Of a DNA stretch of 64,000 bases, positions 52,352 through 64,000 are shown in pieces. The translations under genes were made by a program, and so were the position numbers. Below the pieces are notes generated by a model. It did not search any database. It was not told the origin of the DNA and saw only the letters and a program-made list of their open reading frames with translations. The first letter of the stretch is position 1; every line of letters begins with the position of its first letter. The stretch spans positions 19,003,807 to 19,067,806 of the forward strand of contig OU342816.1 in the NCBI GenBank assembly GCA_910591455.2. Reading direction: 5' to 3'. The DNA is from Pholis gunnellus (lineage: Eukaryota > Chordata > Actinopteri > Perciformes > Pholidae).

Positions 52352-54224
52352 TTTTAAAGAAATACAAACAAGCCAGAGCTTTTCTTCCCTTATAGCAGAA
52401 TGATAATGTGTGGAGACAGACCTTTCTTTAGACTAAGGTCGTTCCTACCCGTAGCAAAGTGGTTATAATTGTAACCATAACATCAAGGGTCCCATAACCT
52501 TAAAAAGGTTGTAATCTTAACCCAAACCACAATGTTTCCCTGAACCTAACCAAGTTGTTTTTGTGCTGAAAAATAACCAACACCTGTAAACAGACTTTGA
52601 TGTGTAAAATTGGTGAGTTCCCCATTTTATTTTTGGAACAGCAACAGCGTGCTGTCGATGGGGGCTTTGGACCAGAGATCACGTTTTGAAGGTCCTGGAC
52701 CAACAATGTATTTTGTTGTTTAATTTGAAGGAACTGTTGATGACATGTTGAATACAAGCTACTGCTAAAAACACACTGTAAGGTATACCACTATAGTTAG
52801 TCTGTACTTAATTGAGCATATAGTCCTTGTGATGCTACCGTCATGTGCAAATATGTCTGTTTTTGTGGGGTTGAAAAAAATATATACTGTATAGGTCTCT
52901 TAATGATATTATATTCCACCATAGGACTGTAGAGCTTCGTCATGTCTTTGTGTACATTGGACAAGTGGAAAAAAGTCAGTGTGTAAGTGTAAGTGCTAAA
53001 TACCCAAAGCAAAAAAAGCCCAGGTCCTCATTGTTGATATTGCAATGACAAACAATTCAAACAGGCAGCAAAGGAAGTTCATGTCTGTCAACAAAACCAC
53101 CTCCACGAAATCTAGCTTTTAAAACACACGGGACCTAACACCGTAATTGCAGGCCTTTCCCAGTACAAAACACTTTCCCGTGTTTACACCTGTTACAGAT
53201 TAAATCGCTGGAACTCTTTAATTCAATCCACAGGATTAACAAGCTACTGTACGAGACACAACTCGCTGTAGCAGTAAACCTGTTAAAGCCAGTGTTGTAT
53301 AGCCAATCAGGCTAGACACTGGGCACAGGCTCCACGAGCGCCGATCAATCTGACTGGACAGAAATACACTTCGGGACAATCCCCACCCAAATCCAGGGCC
53401 ACCCTCTCTGAGGTTGGCTGCCTCAGGCAATAGTAAGCCCAGGATTAAACAGGATAGAGGAGTGCAAACTGGCAAGTTGGGTGAGCCAATTAATTCTCCT
53501 CTACTCAGACACTGACAATGAGTCTGCAGCTTCCAGCATGGCTGACCTTCCAGGAATCCCAGAAATGTGGCCTGACAAGGGTCCCTCTAACGAGGACAGA
53601 CCGGTTCATAAATACAGATTCTATCTTTTCAGGTGGGGCGGGCCCTTGGTGGTGGCTCCACCCTCCAGTGATCCAGTAGCTCGACCTGCTACTAGCTGAT
53701 CCTCTATTTTTAGAGGGAGTTAGTGCCGCCCAGTCCAGAAGGGATAGCAAGAGAGGCCGAAAGGGTTAATATAGAAGATGAACACAGTGCAGCCCATCTT
53801 CCACCGACCCTCAAAATCCCCATTCAGAGCTTTCAATACCACGACTCCAGAAATCTGTGATGATGTGAACCTGCAGAGGATTAATCTGTTGCAGCTGAAA
53901 ATGAGAATCCATCTATCATTTCCGTTGGGAGTGATACTCAGTGCCCTCTAAATCCCTCAGAGGCAGAATATCCCTCAGTGATCTCTATCCCTTCTTTTCA
54001 CCGCTGTTAGAAAACCTGCTGCAGCTTACTCTAATTCGCTCTGGTGAGCTGTAGCCAGATAACAAGTCCAGCTTCCACTCTTTATTACAGACTCAATATA
54101 AATGCATACTTTATGATCAAGTGCTGAACCTAGTTCTTAAACACTCATGGTACTTTTCTTTTTTTTTAATCTGGAGATTAAAAGGAGTGTGTCCTGCCCA
54201 AGCGGTTCTGCAGAGTGAAGCCGA
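52352..54224. other. gene-free stretch
   Basis: No recognisable exon. A short open frame at 53481-53699 (+) is not like any family I know. No clear repeat ends. Confidence 0.45.
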
Positions 54225-54725
54225 TGCAGAAGTGTCGTGAAACTTGCATTCTCTCTACTGACCAGCAAGGGGGCGAATCCTCCGGTTGCAAAAAGAAGTC
54301 AGATTGTATGGAAGTCTATGAGAAAATGACTCTACTTCTCACTTGATTTATTCCCTCAGTAAACATTGTAAACATGAGTTTATGGTCTCAATCTCTAGTT
54401 TCAAGTCTTCTTCAATACAGCATGATGTACATTTCGTAAATTATGGTCCATTTAGAGTCAAATAGATCATAAAGCAGAGTATGTTTTAGGGCGGGCTTAC
54501 TGTGATTGACAGGTTGCTGCCGCTACCAGAGCCGTATCCGGCGTGTCTACGTCACTCATCCGCAGTCCAAATATGGCAATTTTCGTTCATCGGTTGCAAA
54601 AAACAACAACATGGCGACGGCGAAATTTAAGAACTCAAAGCTTCATAACGGCGGTCCACAAACAAGTATGTAACATCACGATGACTACGTCCACTTCTTA
54701 TATGCAGTCTGTGGTCCAGCCGTGC
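54225..54725. repeat. dispersed repeat (CCAGCAAGGGGGCGA type)
   Basis: It carries TTGCATTCTCTCTACTGACC, the CCAGCAAGGGGGCGA motif, GGTTGCAAAAAGAAGTC, GGTCCATTTAGAGTC and TTCTTATATGCAGTCTGTGG. This order is familiar from abundant non-coding repeats of percomorph genomes. No coding capacity is seen and the ends are approximate. Confidence 0.55.
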
Positions 54726-54754
54726 TAGTAGCTCTGTGAGACTGTGCAGTAATG

Positions 54755-55240
54755 TTTACGCTAAATGCTCATCAGCATGGCAACATGCTCACAGTGACAA
54801 TGCTAACATTCTGAAGTTAAGCAGGTCACATCTTAGTTTACATTAGTTAACATTTGTTAACTAGGATTTAACATTGAGGCTGATGGGAACCATTAGCATG
54901 GTTGACAACTCTTAAGTTCTCAGCGTGAGACAACTGCTTTCAAGCTTTGTCTCACCCTCTCATGCCACACAAGCTATTCTCCTGCCAAACCCCTTCGTGA
55001 ACAACAGAGCGATGGGTTTTCCAGAAATGTCAGTAGTGATGCTAATGTGTGTTGCTCTTAACTGTTTCTACGTAGTATCCTCTCCTTCGCAGTCCTCTGG
55101 GTACCATGAATGTCTGTACAGAATGTTAACGGCAGCCATCAAATAGCTGTTGAGATATTTCAGTCTGGACCAAAGTGGTGGACTGACCGACGGACCTTGC
55201 CATGCCCAGATCCACGGCGCTAGCATGGCAAAAAACGCAA
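54755..55240. repeat. TAGC-rich dispersed repeat, copy
   Basis: Contains CATGCTCACAGTGACAATGC, GGTACCATGAATGTCTGTAC, GAGATATTTCAGTCTGGACC and AAAGTGGTGGACTGACCGAC. These match, in order, landmarks of the copies at 35575 (reversed), 58060 and 62270. Confidence 0.6.
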
Positions 55241-55447
55241 ACCAAAACATTTGGATAGGAATCCAAAACTGTCTCAAAGGTAATACTAAGCTAAAACCAA
55301 CACACTGTCAATAAAGACAACTTCCACCAGTCGTGCAGGCTCCCCTTGTTGTGCTTTGTAGATTTTATGGTCGACAATATTTTCCAGTTAAAAGACATAG
55401 AACAGTGTGTCCAGTATTTACCGTTTGACATTTGTTGTTTGTTTGAC

Positions 55448-55562
55448 CACACACACACACACACACTGTTAGGATGATCCAAAGTGACGCAGTAAGTGAA
55501 CCCAGATGTCCTTACACAGCACGTAGCCGCAGGTGTCTTACCCTCAGCATGTCTTTGTGTGG

Positions 55563-55656
<94 letters not shown>
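55448..55656. repeat. (CA)n and (GT)n microsatellites about 100 bp apart
   Basis: A short CA run (55448-55466) and a long GT run (55564-55656) on the same strand. They are reverse complements and so could pair in single strands. Confidence 0.95.
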
Positions 55657-55660
<4 letters not shown>

Positions 55661-57450
55661 GGGTGTGCTCTGACTGTGTGTGAAGTCGTGCAGGTGCAGA
55701 TCACAATGTAGGTTTTCTAAAACGGCAGCATGGCTGATGTTCACGGCTCACGGCCTGTAGAAAATGATCCAATGAACACAGTTACTAAGATAATTACACT
55801 TGCTGTGTTTTGGGAATTTATTTAAAATTAACAAAGACTGTAGTCGATAGTGATCTGGCTTATTTTCTTCTGTGACTTAGTTTGACAATTGATGTTAAGT
55901 CACGTTGGAGCGTCACTACTTTCTGCAGCGGCTGAGCTCCTTCCTGGACTGTATTTCAGAGTCATCACTGAAGAAGAGGAGGAACAGCTCTTTCCTCTGG
56001 CTTATCTGTCTCTCTACACATTTAAACACCAAAACAAAATTAGATTTATTTTCTAGCTCTTATCTCTTCGGAGCAGGTTCCTAAATGTGCACAAACAAAC
56101 AAAAAGAAATTGGAAAAACAAACCTCTCAGAAACTAAATCAGACTTTAGGTTGTGTTCTTTGTTTGGGGGAAGGTCAGAGGCAGTGGACTGCAGAGGCAT
56201 CACCATTAACAGGCTGCTGGGATTAACAGAAGGAGCAGATGTTTATCCCAGCAGCCCTTTGGTGACTCATCCTAAAAAATGTTCCTCGTTGAAGACAGAG
56301 GACCGTTATTGTCGTTACATAATGATCATTTGGTTAAACACCCTCATCCACACTTCTTATTATGAGTTGTGTCACCGCCAAGTCATAAATATATATTTAT
56401 TAATGTAATAAAGGTTTCCTTGATACATACTTAGTTTTAATGATTAATTTGCACATGGTACAGCATAGCTAATTTCATTAATTCATTTCTACGTGTTTTC
56501 AGGCATGAATGCCCGAAGAAAATGCTGTTTTTCAGCCTCTAAAATATCAAGATTTGCCTTTTTTCTGATTTATACAAGTTTAAACTAAATATGTTTAGCT
56601 TTTAAACCTTTGTTCGGAAAGAACAAGTCATTTGAAGACTTCATCTTGGAGTCAAAGAAGCTAGGATGGATATTTTTTTACTTATTTCGGATATGTTGTA
56701 GACTAAACAATTGAGAAAATAACCTGCAAATTATTCGATAACGAAAATAATCATAAGTTGCAGGCCTATTTTATTCTAATTTTCACATACACAGACTGCA
56801 GAGAACCAAAGAGAACAGACAACTGGTTGAGATGATTTTCTTTTTAAATTCACTTTTATTTTTGTTGGTGTTTTTAAGGACCATTTGAGCCCTCTGAGCT
56901 GCGAGCCTCTTTCTCCCTTCATCAATAATGATGGCAGCCGTATTAAAGAGCCTCTCATTCTCCAGCCTGGTGCAAGCTACAAAGAGAAATATAGATGCTG
57001 GAGCCAGGGGAGGGGAGACGAGCTTGGTCGATTCTTCAGAACTGGATGGGATATGAGGATTGGTTTGCTCACTAAAATAGGTAGCTTTCTCAAAAGGAGA
57101 GCGCTGTCAGCTGGCCCAGGGTCAGATTCTGCTTCTCACTCCTCCAGGATTTCATCAGAAAGACTACCAGCCTCTGTTCTTTCGTGCAGTTCCATCATCC
57201 ACGCGGAGAGGGATGTTTCTACCGGCCTATTGCATGAAAACCTGAGCAGAAATAGCAACGCTTGCAATGTAGAGACACTGAAGTACTGTCAGCAGGGATC
57301 TTAGCGGAGGTTTAAGCTCCTTCTCTTTAGCTGGCAGAACTAACTGAAATCATAGACCCGCCTTTGGAGCCTCGAGAGCCGATTCCTCCTCCAGCAACTC
57401 TGTCACTGCTAAGCATTGGTAGACAATCTGCCAGAGCCTCCTCCACCAAG

Positions 57451-57481
<31 letters not shown>

Positions 57482-58059
57482 GATTTATAGAGGTAGAGAC
57501 GGAAAAAGCTTTTTTTAAACATTACCAATTTTGTTTTTGTCAGGGCACAGGCAGTACTGGAGAAATAGATGTTAAATTAACATTAAGCTTTGCCAGCTAC
57601 TTACAGGCCACAACATATATATATATATATATATAGTTCCATCGATTGTGGACACCAAACAAAGGAAGTGCGGGTCTGGGTGGTGGTAGCAGGGACCAGC
57701 ATCCTTTTACATGTCACCAACCCTGAACTGATTGTTCCCAGCTCGCCATATAAACACGGACAGAAAATAAAACTCACATTCTTCAGGGACGAGAGCTACA
57801 ATAAACCTAACAAAAGAGTTACTCACTACATCTGACAAAGCATGTTGAGGTTTAATCCAGGACTCTGCACTGTTTAGGATTTTACAGTCCAAGGGCCAGA
57901 CATGCAAACAATGTGTACCCATAATAGCCATACATGCACTATTTCCCTCACTCAAATCATAATATGGTCCGCATGCGAATTTCATTTAGTGTGTTGTACC
58001 CTCGGCTGCTCCTGTCCGCATGTTGACGTGTCCTTGGACAAGATGATGACGGCGCTATA
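55657..58059. other. gene-free stretch
   Basis: The open frame 56885-57304 (+), 139 codons, lacks a recognisable domain and splice support. Microsatellites at 57455-57482 and 57614-57635 are the only defined features. Confidence 0.45.
57455..57482. repeat. (CA)n microsatellite
   Basis: Fourteen perfect CA units; a (TA) run follows at 57614-57635. Confidence 0.95.
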
Positions 58060-58350
58060 TGATAAGTTATGGGGATAACCAAATCTTATTTCAATTCATC
58101 CTGAGGAGAACATGAATTTCTGAATTAAATATCATGGCAATTCATCCGACAAAACCATGAATGTCAACATGTTAGTGGTGGTAGAGCGTATCGCCAAAAC
58201 CATTAGAGTTCGTCCTCGGGGGACCACGACCGAACATACTGAATTTAATGGCAATCCATAAAATAGCTAAAAGATATTTGAGTCTGGGCCGATGAGTTGG
58301 GCGGTCCGACATCGTTACCTCTAGAGCCATGCTGCTAGCATGTACACACA
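58060..58350. repeat. TAGC-rich dispersed repeat, copy
   Basis: Contains TTCATCCTGAGGAGAACATG, CGTCCTCGGGGGACCACGAC, AGATATTTGAGTCTGGGCCG, GTCCGACATCGTTACC and CTAGAGCCATGCTGCTAGCA. It seems to hold two partial units in tandem. Confidence 0.55.
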
Positions 58351-59079
58351 ACAAATAGCAGCAAAACAGAATATAAATACACATGACAATTGCTATGCGT
58401 AGGAGTCGGCACATTACAAAGTAATACGCTGTCGTTGCTGATGCCAACTCAACACAATGGTGACACCTTCAGCTGCATGAAAATGGAACAAATCCATCTC
58501 TTATATATAGAAGCTAGAGTGTGCACCCACTGTTTGCAATACACACCTGGTCATTGTATCGCACAATTAAGTCCACCCTCGAATCGGATGTAAACACAGC
58601 ATATGGCACCTGTTAATGCATACCTCATTACGTGAACCTATAGCTGCCACATGTGGGTTGGGTGGCAAACTACAAAAAGCCTCCACGAGTGTGGGCATTC
58701 ACGTCAAGTATTTGCTATTTTGAACCATTTATTATTCATGACAAAAATGTCAATATATTTCTGCACGTTGTTATCCCTCTCCAGAGGGGAATGAAATGAT
58801 GTAGAACAGATGGTAACCTGGGAAGTCGAAAGGACTTTGGCTGTCTACAGTAAACCCAGAGGAGTCCACTGTGACGAGGGCCCACAGAGGAAAAGCTGGT
58901 GTCAGAGTGTGTGGACGAGACGGCACAAGCCTCTCTGGAGGACAGACACAAACTCAACCAGCCATCAATTATTTCAGTTAGCTCACCGGCCACACGGAAA
59001 TAACAGCAAGGCTCTGGGAACACGCAGCGGAATAACATCTTCAGGGCATTTAGAAAAGACATTCAGCTTTGACACCTTC

Positions 59080-59507
59080 AAGGAACCGTGTGCAACATTT
59101 AGGGGGATTAATTGACAGAAATGAGTAATGTTTGATTCAGTGTATAATCACCTGAAACTAAGGATCGTAGTGTTTACGTTAGCTTAGAAAAAGCCACATA
59201 TATCTATATGGGGAGCGAGTCCTCTTCCACAGAGTCCGCCATGTTGCACCGCCATGTTTCTACAGCAGTCCAGAAAGGACAAACTTAGCACTGGCTCTAG
59301 CGAGAGCCTTTCGCATTTGTACGTCATCTGAAGGTGGAGATGGGTACCAAAACTCGGTATTAAATGGGCGCCAGCGCTAAATCGTTAAAGACCAGAGAAT
59401 TGATAAGCCCCGACATTACTGGTGCTTGTTATTATTACTTTTCAATGTTTTGGTGTAGTTTATTATCAATCTGCAGTGCACATCTCTGCTCTCTCTGTCA
59501 ACTTCAA

Positions 59508-59576
<69 letters not shown>

Positions 59577-60256
59577 GTAGAACGTTCAGTGAACCAGGTC
59601 AGGTGAAGGATACTTGAGTTAACGGCAACTACGCTCGTTACTGAGTAAAAAGACAATACATCTGTTGAACAAGAACCAACATGTAAACAAAAGTGAAACC
59701 TAATTCAATCGGCTCCGTCCGCAGCCTCTCATCCTACGCCGCTATGTTTACGCAAGCACAGCACTAAAGATCAGTCAAATCATTCAATTTTTTTACAAAC
59801 AAGCTTAAACAGAAGAGTCAGTCTGTAGTCTGTTCATCTTACTTTTTTGTGAACAGCTGAGACAAAGCAGCCAGGGTGACAGAGGACAGGAGGAATGACC
59901 TCTCAGACCTCTCTGTCCTTTATACTTTATAAACTACTTTATAAAAAAGAAATGTGATTTATTTTATTGACATTTTTTATTTGTTTCCAGTGAGATATTA
60001 ATGACTTCATATAAAGACTTTACTGTTGTCAGCATTACTGTTGCTGCTTTATGTATTTAGTCATGAAGAAGCACAGACTATTGATTAGAGAAAGTCCTCG
60101 TAGAAATAAAATCCTAAAGATAACTACCCCTACCTGAAGTCCACTGTAGTTCTCAAACACGCGTGGACAGGGAGGGGTGAGCGGAGGGTAACCCAGATGG
60201 TTGCAATCTGCAAGACACCACTGGATGCCACTAAATCTTACACACGGTTCCTTTAA
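59080..60256. repeat. long interrupted copy of the CCAGTGTGTAG-ended element
   Basis: The left end AAGGAACCGTGTGCAACATT and right end (60232-60256) are inverted repeats. The first 260 bp match the 28759-29143 element (TATAATCACCTGAAACTA, CGCCATGTTTCTACAGCAG). The middle, about 59345-60150, is extra sequence including a perfect CA repeat at 59509-59574. Confidence 0.65.
59509..59574. repeat. (CA)33 microsatellite
   Basis: Perfect CA run inside the interrupted MITE-like element. Confidence 0.97.
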
Positions 60257-60336
60257 GACAGTTTAGGATGTACTTGTCTTGCAACTGTTAGATATTCAGC
60301 GTTAAAGGTGACAGAGCTACAATAAAAGTATCTATT

Positions 60337-60700
60337 AAATACTATTGATAGAAAATACAGTTTGACGATTCAGTGGCATCCTTAACCCTTCAGGCTGGTC
60401 AAACAGCAGGACCACGTTAATGGGTTTCTTCTTTGTCTTCATCTTTGCTAAAGATTCTGGTTTGACTTCCACCTTCTTAGGGCTGATGTTCTGATAGAAG
60501 ACATAAACTGGTGGAGGTTCCCAGCGGGGGCCTCATTCACGCTGATGTCACCAACACACACAGGCTAATGAGAACGTGGGGAGAAGTGCTTGGATGAGGT
60601 GAATTCACAGATCTGAGAATCCCCAGAGTCCTCGCTGGCCGTGCTCTGAATATTGAGGGCTAATGTGAAGATGGGGTTGTGCGCCTGGCAGATCGCCATC
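60337..60700 (-). pseudogene. unassigned coding-like fragment
   Basis: On the - strand, 60700 to 60337, two overlapping open stretches have codon choice that looks coding. One begins ATG near 60700 and reads MAICQAHNPIFTLALNIQST, runs 48 codons to a TAG, then stays open for about 44 more. The other frame reads PPPVYVFYQNISPKKVEVKP then ESLAKMKTKKKPINVVLLFD and ends at TAA near 60337. I recognise no family. It could be a broken gene copy, part of a transposon, or chance. Confidence 0.25.
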
Positions 60701-60799
60701 TAATCTAAGGACCTGGGAATGTATTCACGTAACCACCCTCTACAAACACCCAAAAATATTGGTGTCATAATTATATGTCTATTAACGTGGCCGACATTT

Positions 60800-60965
60800 G
60801 AGTGAAATTCATGAAACTATGAGTCTAAAGCTATGCTAGCCGCTCTGTTAGGTTGTACAGTAGCCACAGCAGTGCTCTGTGCTAAATGCTAACTTCAGCA
60901 CGCTAGCATACCCACAATAATGCTAACAGGCAGATGTTTACCAAGTTAGTTTAGCATTATACTCT
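60800..60965. repeat. TAGC-rich dispersed repeat, reversed half copy
   Basis: Contains GCTATGCTAGCCGCTCTGTT, CACAGCAGTGCTCTGTGCTA and CATACCCACAATAATGCTAA, matching the copy at 35575-36030. Confidence 0.5.
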
Positions 60966-63346
60966 GATATTCTCTATTGGCAATTCTGAATTGGTTTTCC
61001 ATCCAGAAAAGCCTTAAGAGACCTTCCATCATTATTGATCCACAATGGTGCAATTGTGCTCTAAATATTTAGTGTATTGTTTTTTTCTCGTAGGTTTAAA
61101 TCTGGGCCCTCTGCAGTCTACCAAGTGGTTAGATTTAATAGGTGTAAACTGTGATATGTTCAGCTAATATTCCCTGATCCAGCTCCCATAGTGCTCACCC
61201 AACACTAACCTTCTGAATAGTGAAGAAAGAAGAGCTTTGCTAAAGCAACACGTTGCCTATTAAAACGTCTATTATTGTACACTTGACACTGAAACTGGAA
61301 GCGGTTCGTATTTAAATTCTGCACACATCTTGATGCTATGCTTCCACTTTCTTTTTTCACTGACTGGTGATTTCCTGCCATCTTTATCAACTATTGCTCA
61401 TGAGGGATCTTTGTCTTTCTGTCTCTTCCCTTTTCATTGTCAGTCTGGCTGAACCATTGTACAGCGTTTTGTTCTCAATGTACAAAATAAACCTGTCATA
61501 CAAAATGACACCTATTTGTAACAGGGACTTACAATCTAAAAGCATGAAGGACGACTGCAAAATAGAATAGTCCTCTGAGACATCTGACTGTACCCAATTA
61601 AACTTTTGAAAGGCAATGTGTGTACTGTCTATATACTCTCTATTTGTCATGCTTTGATGAGTATATAGAATATATTCACACACACATACATATATAGAAA
61701 TATATTGTATATTGTATAACAGTACAGTAAAAATGCCCCCTTACAAATTTTGATGTCTGACAGCAACTCAACTGAATGTCTTACTTAGGTCGTTTTATAT
61801 TTTGTGGATTATTTGAAGTTGGACAGAATCACTTCAGCATGTGCTGTTTAAGTGAAGGCCTAATTTGTGTCCAATGTGGACACAATTTATGGGGCGCACG
61901 CTGCCTCAGAGCTGGGAAGCAAGAAAGAGTTGGCGAGAGACTCTGGCACAATCCGAAGGCTCTATTTAAAGGAATACTCCAGCAATAAAGTATTAGGTAT
62001 GCCAAATGTTAGGGGAAATTAATAAGACTACCGCTGCAGTAACATATACAGACAAAAAGTAGTGGGCAGTCTCTGGCCTGTGTCTGCTGAGTTAATTTAC
62101 AAAATCTGCTCCGACTGGACAGTTGCTTTGTGATGTTGCCACAATAAAAAAAAAGAGCCATGTCTTGTTTTAATTTCTTGTTACACGGTTTCTTTCCCCA
62201 AGTACAGAATAGCTGCAACAATGATACCTGAGGAGGCAAGACTGATACACAGGACAATGTGTCTGAACAACATTTCATGTCAATTCATCCAATAATTATT
62301 TTAGTCTGGACCAAAGTGGTGGACTGGCAGACCGACATCGCCACACAAAATTCATGGAGCAGAGGCCAAGGTTCTCAGACTTTTTATTCAATAGTATTGG
62401 TGAAGACCCCAAAACACTGGGCCCTACATTTCCCATAATGCACTTGGATAATTATGTTATTTGGTGCCAAGACGGGTAAATGTCTTTACGTCTTTCAAAG
62501 TCAACACCGCCGGTTTATAATTCAGGCTTACTATTATGCATTTGTTGTCTCCAAGTCCAAGCTGTGATAAGCTGGGTGACATCACTAAGTCACAAAGTCA
62601 TCAGGGTGATTTTCTCAGACGTTGGAAAGCTCCTCCCAGAGCCACAGACGGCATTATACAACAGTTTTTGAAGGATGAGTAGCACTCAACTGACTCAAAC
62701 TGACCTTGTACAATTTTAAAAATAGTAGTAATAGAGTGTCCCTGTAACAAGATCACAGGGCAGGGACACATCTCAAGGACTGGATTGAGATGATGAACTG
62801 AAGACTGATTTGAAAATATGCTACAAAACATATGGCGCTTTAGCTCACGCAAATGGTGCATCAATTGATTCTCTAATACACAACAACTAAATGGAAGATA
62901 AACACCCCTTCACAAATAATGACATGGATTACACATTATTCTGAACCTGCTTTCTCCCAGACCCCGCAACACAGGTGAAAAGCTTGCCTGTATTTCTGTT
63001 AACTTTGTATTAAAGCATCGTGAAAGATCACTCCGGAGCGATTCCACAAGCACAACTGGAGAACTTCAAGGGATTGAAGGCTGACAGCACAGAGGAGATG
63101 GCGGCCGCTGTGCTGACAGTACCAGCTTAGTAACAGAAACTCCCACAGCTGTGATATGAAAGTCTGTCAGACATCAAATAAAGAGCTCATCACTGTGGAT
63201 TCCACGAGGTGGAGCGCCTTAACACTTGAGTCTGGAAAAAATAGTTCAGTCACACATTACAAGTTGTCCTACATCTCTGAGGGGAACTACTCAGTTAAAG
63301 TGTTTACACCGCTTTCCTGCAAATGTTTCTTTTTCTAAATGTCTCA
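60966..63346. other. gene-free stretch
   Basis: I see nothing here that I can support as a gene. AT-rich sequence with one short dispersed-repeat fragment at 62270-62350. Confidence 0.45.
62270..62350. repeat. TAGC-rich dispersed repeat, short fragment
   Basis: Contains TCAATTCATCCAATAATTAT and GTCTGGACCAAAGTGGTGGA then CTGGCAGACCGACATCGCCA, the tail end of the family. Confidence 0.5.
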
Positions 63347-64000
63347 TTAAAAGGTGCTTAATATAAAAAGCATGGCATATCTATTGCCTCCTCACAGCTC
63401 TCAACATGGCGAAGGCCGAGCTGGTGGCTCACAGCTAACGGTGCAAACAATGCTAACAGTGCAAATAACGCTATCAGAGCAAATAAGGCTGTCAGAGCAA
63501 ATAACGCTAACAGAACAAATAACGCTAACAGAGCAAATAACGCTATCAGAGCAAATAAGGCTGTCAGAGCAAATAACGCTAACAGAACAAATAACGCTAA
63601 CAGAGCAAATAACGCTAATAGAGCAAATAACGCTAACAGAGCAAATAACGCTAATAGAACAATTAACGCTAACAGAGCAATTAATGCTAATAGAGCAAAT
63701 AACGCCAACAGTGCAAATAACGCCAACAGTGCAAATAACGCTAACAGAGCAAATAATGCTAACAGTGTTTTGCCTGTGGGGGGAACAGGAGATTAGGTGC
63801 TACGCTTCTGCAAGGATGTCGTTGATCGGAACGGCGTTAGTGAGCTCATCAATGGGGCACTCTCACAAGCACCAAAAGACAAGCGCAGCCAGCCAAGCTA
63901 TGACAATAAGGAACAGAGAAGCTCGGATAACACCACAGAGGGATAGTGACTTCATTCTCTGCTCAGGTAGATATTACTCCACTATATATTTACATAAACA
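63347..64000. repeat. AAAGGTGC-ended dispersed element carrying an expanded minisatellite, cut by window end
   Basis: It begins TTAAAAGGTGC and shares CTCTCAACATGGC at 63401 and CATTCTCTGCTCAGGTAGAT near 63953 with the element at 31991-32407. Where that copy holds about three CTAACAG-type units, this copy holds a long 18-bp array. The right end lies beyond the window. Confidence 0.65.
63431..63768. repeat. 18-bp minisatellite (AGAGCAAATAACGCTAAC)
   Basis: About 18 to 19 copies of an 18-bp unit with variants gctatc, gctgtc, gccaac and agtgc. A 72-bp block (four units) is duplicated in tandem, positions from about 63470 matching those from 63542. Because 18 is divisible by 3, all frames repeat and give meaningless Leu/Ala open frames. 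Confidence 0.95.

Noticed and set aside
63358..63726. 122-codon Leu/Ala-rich frame on the - strand that looks like a membrane repeat protein
   Set aside because: It is the translation of an 18-bp minisatellite whose unit is divisible by three, so it stays open in frame.

Overview
The window is vertebrate nuclear DNA, most likely from a ray-finned fish and probably a spiny-rayed (percomorph) teleost. The genes are split into short exons with GT-AG introns, long CA/TG microsatellites are frequent, and the interspersed repeats (TAGC-rich families, short inverted-repeat elements, hAT relics) look teleost. There are no bacterial operons, CRISPR arrays or recognisable tRNA/rRNA genes.

Two protein-coding genes can be rebuilt exon by exon, and they point tail to tail. 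On the + strand, about 2.4-9.3 kb, is a P2X purinoceptor of the P2X1 type (p2rx1). Twelve coding exons, a stop-containing last exon and a poly(A) signal are present; the first coding exon (cytoplasmic N-terminus and start of TM1) lies left of the window. On the - strand, 42.0 down to 13.3 kb, is calcium/calmodulin-dependent protein kinase kinase 1 (camkk1). Its whole coding sequence is present: 15 coding exons, 1491 bp, 496 residues, and part of the 5' UTR; upstream non-coding exon(s) are not located. P2X1 is an ATP-gated cation channel that admits calcium. CaMKK1 is a calcium/calmodulin-activated kinase that phosphorylates CaMKI, CaMKIV and related targets. The pair is a known vertebrate neighbourhood (P2RX1/CAMKK1, with the paralogous pair P2RX4/CAMKK2), which supports the assignments; any shared function is only inference.

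Layout: 1-2.39 kb intron 1 of p2rx1; 2.39-9.29 kb p2rx1; 9.3-13.3 kb the space between the two stop codons, probably largely camkk1 3' UTR; 13.3-42.04 kb camkk1, with introns carrying a 34-bp minisatellite, a (TG)~79 tract directly at a 3' splice site, a GC-AG intron and a 22-nt microexon; 42.05-64 kb a gene-poor, repeat-rich stretch (camkk1 5' intron and/or intergenic DNA) with an 8-bp-TSD hAT element, a second decayed hAT with transposase-like residues, copies of several dispersed families, and an 18-bp minisatellite expanded inside a dispersed element at the right end.

I found no convincing new multi-gene system. The most interesting items are splice-site and repeat features of camkk1 and the repeat biology of the right half.
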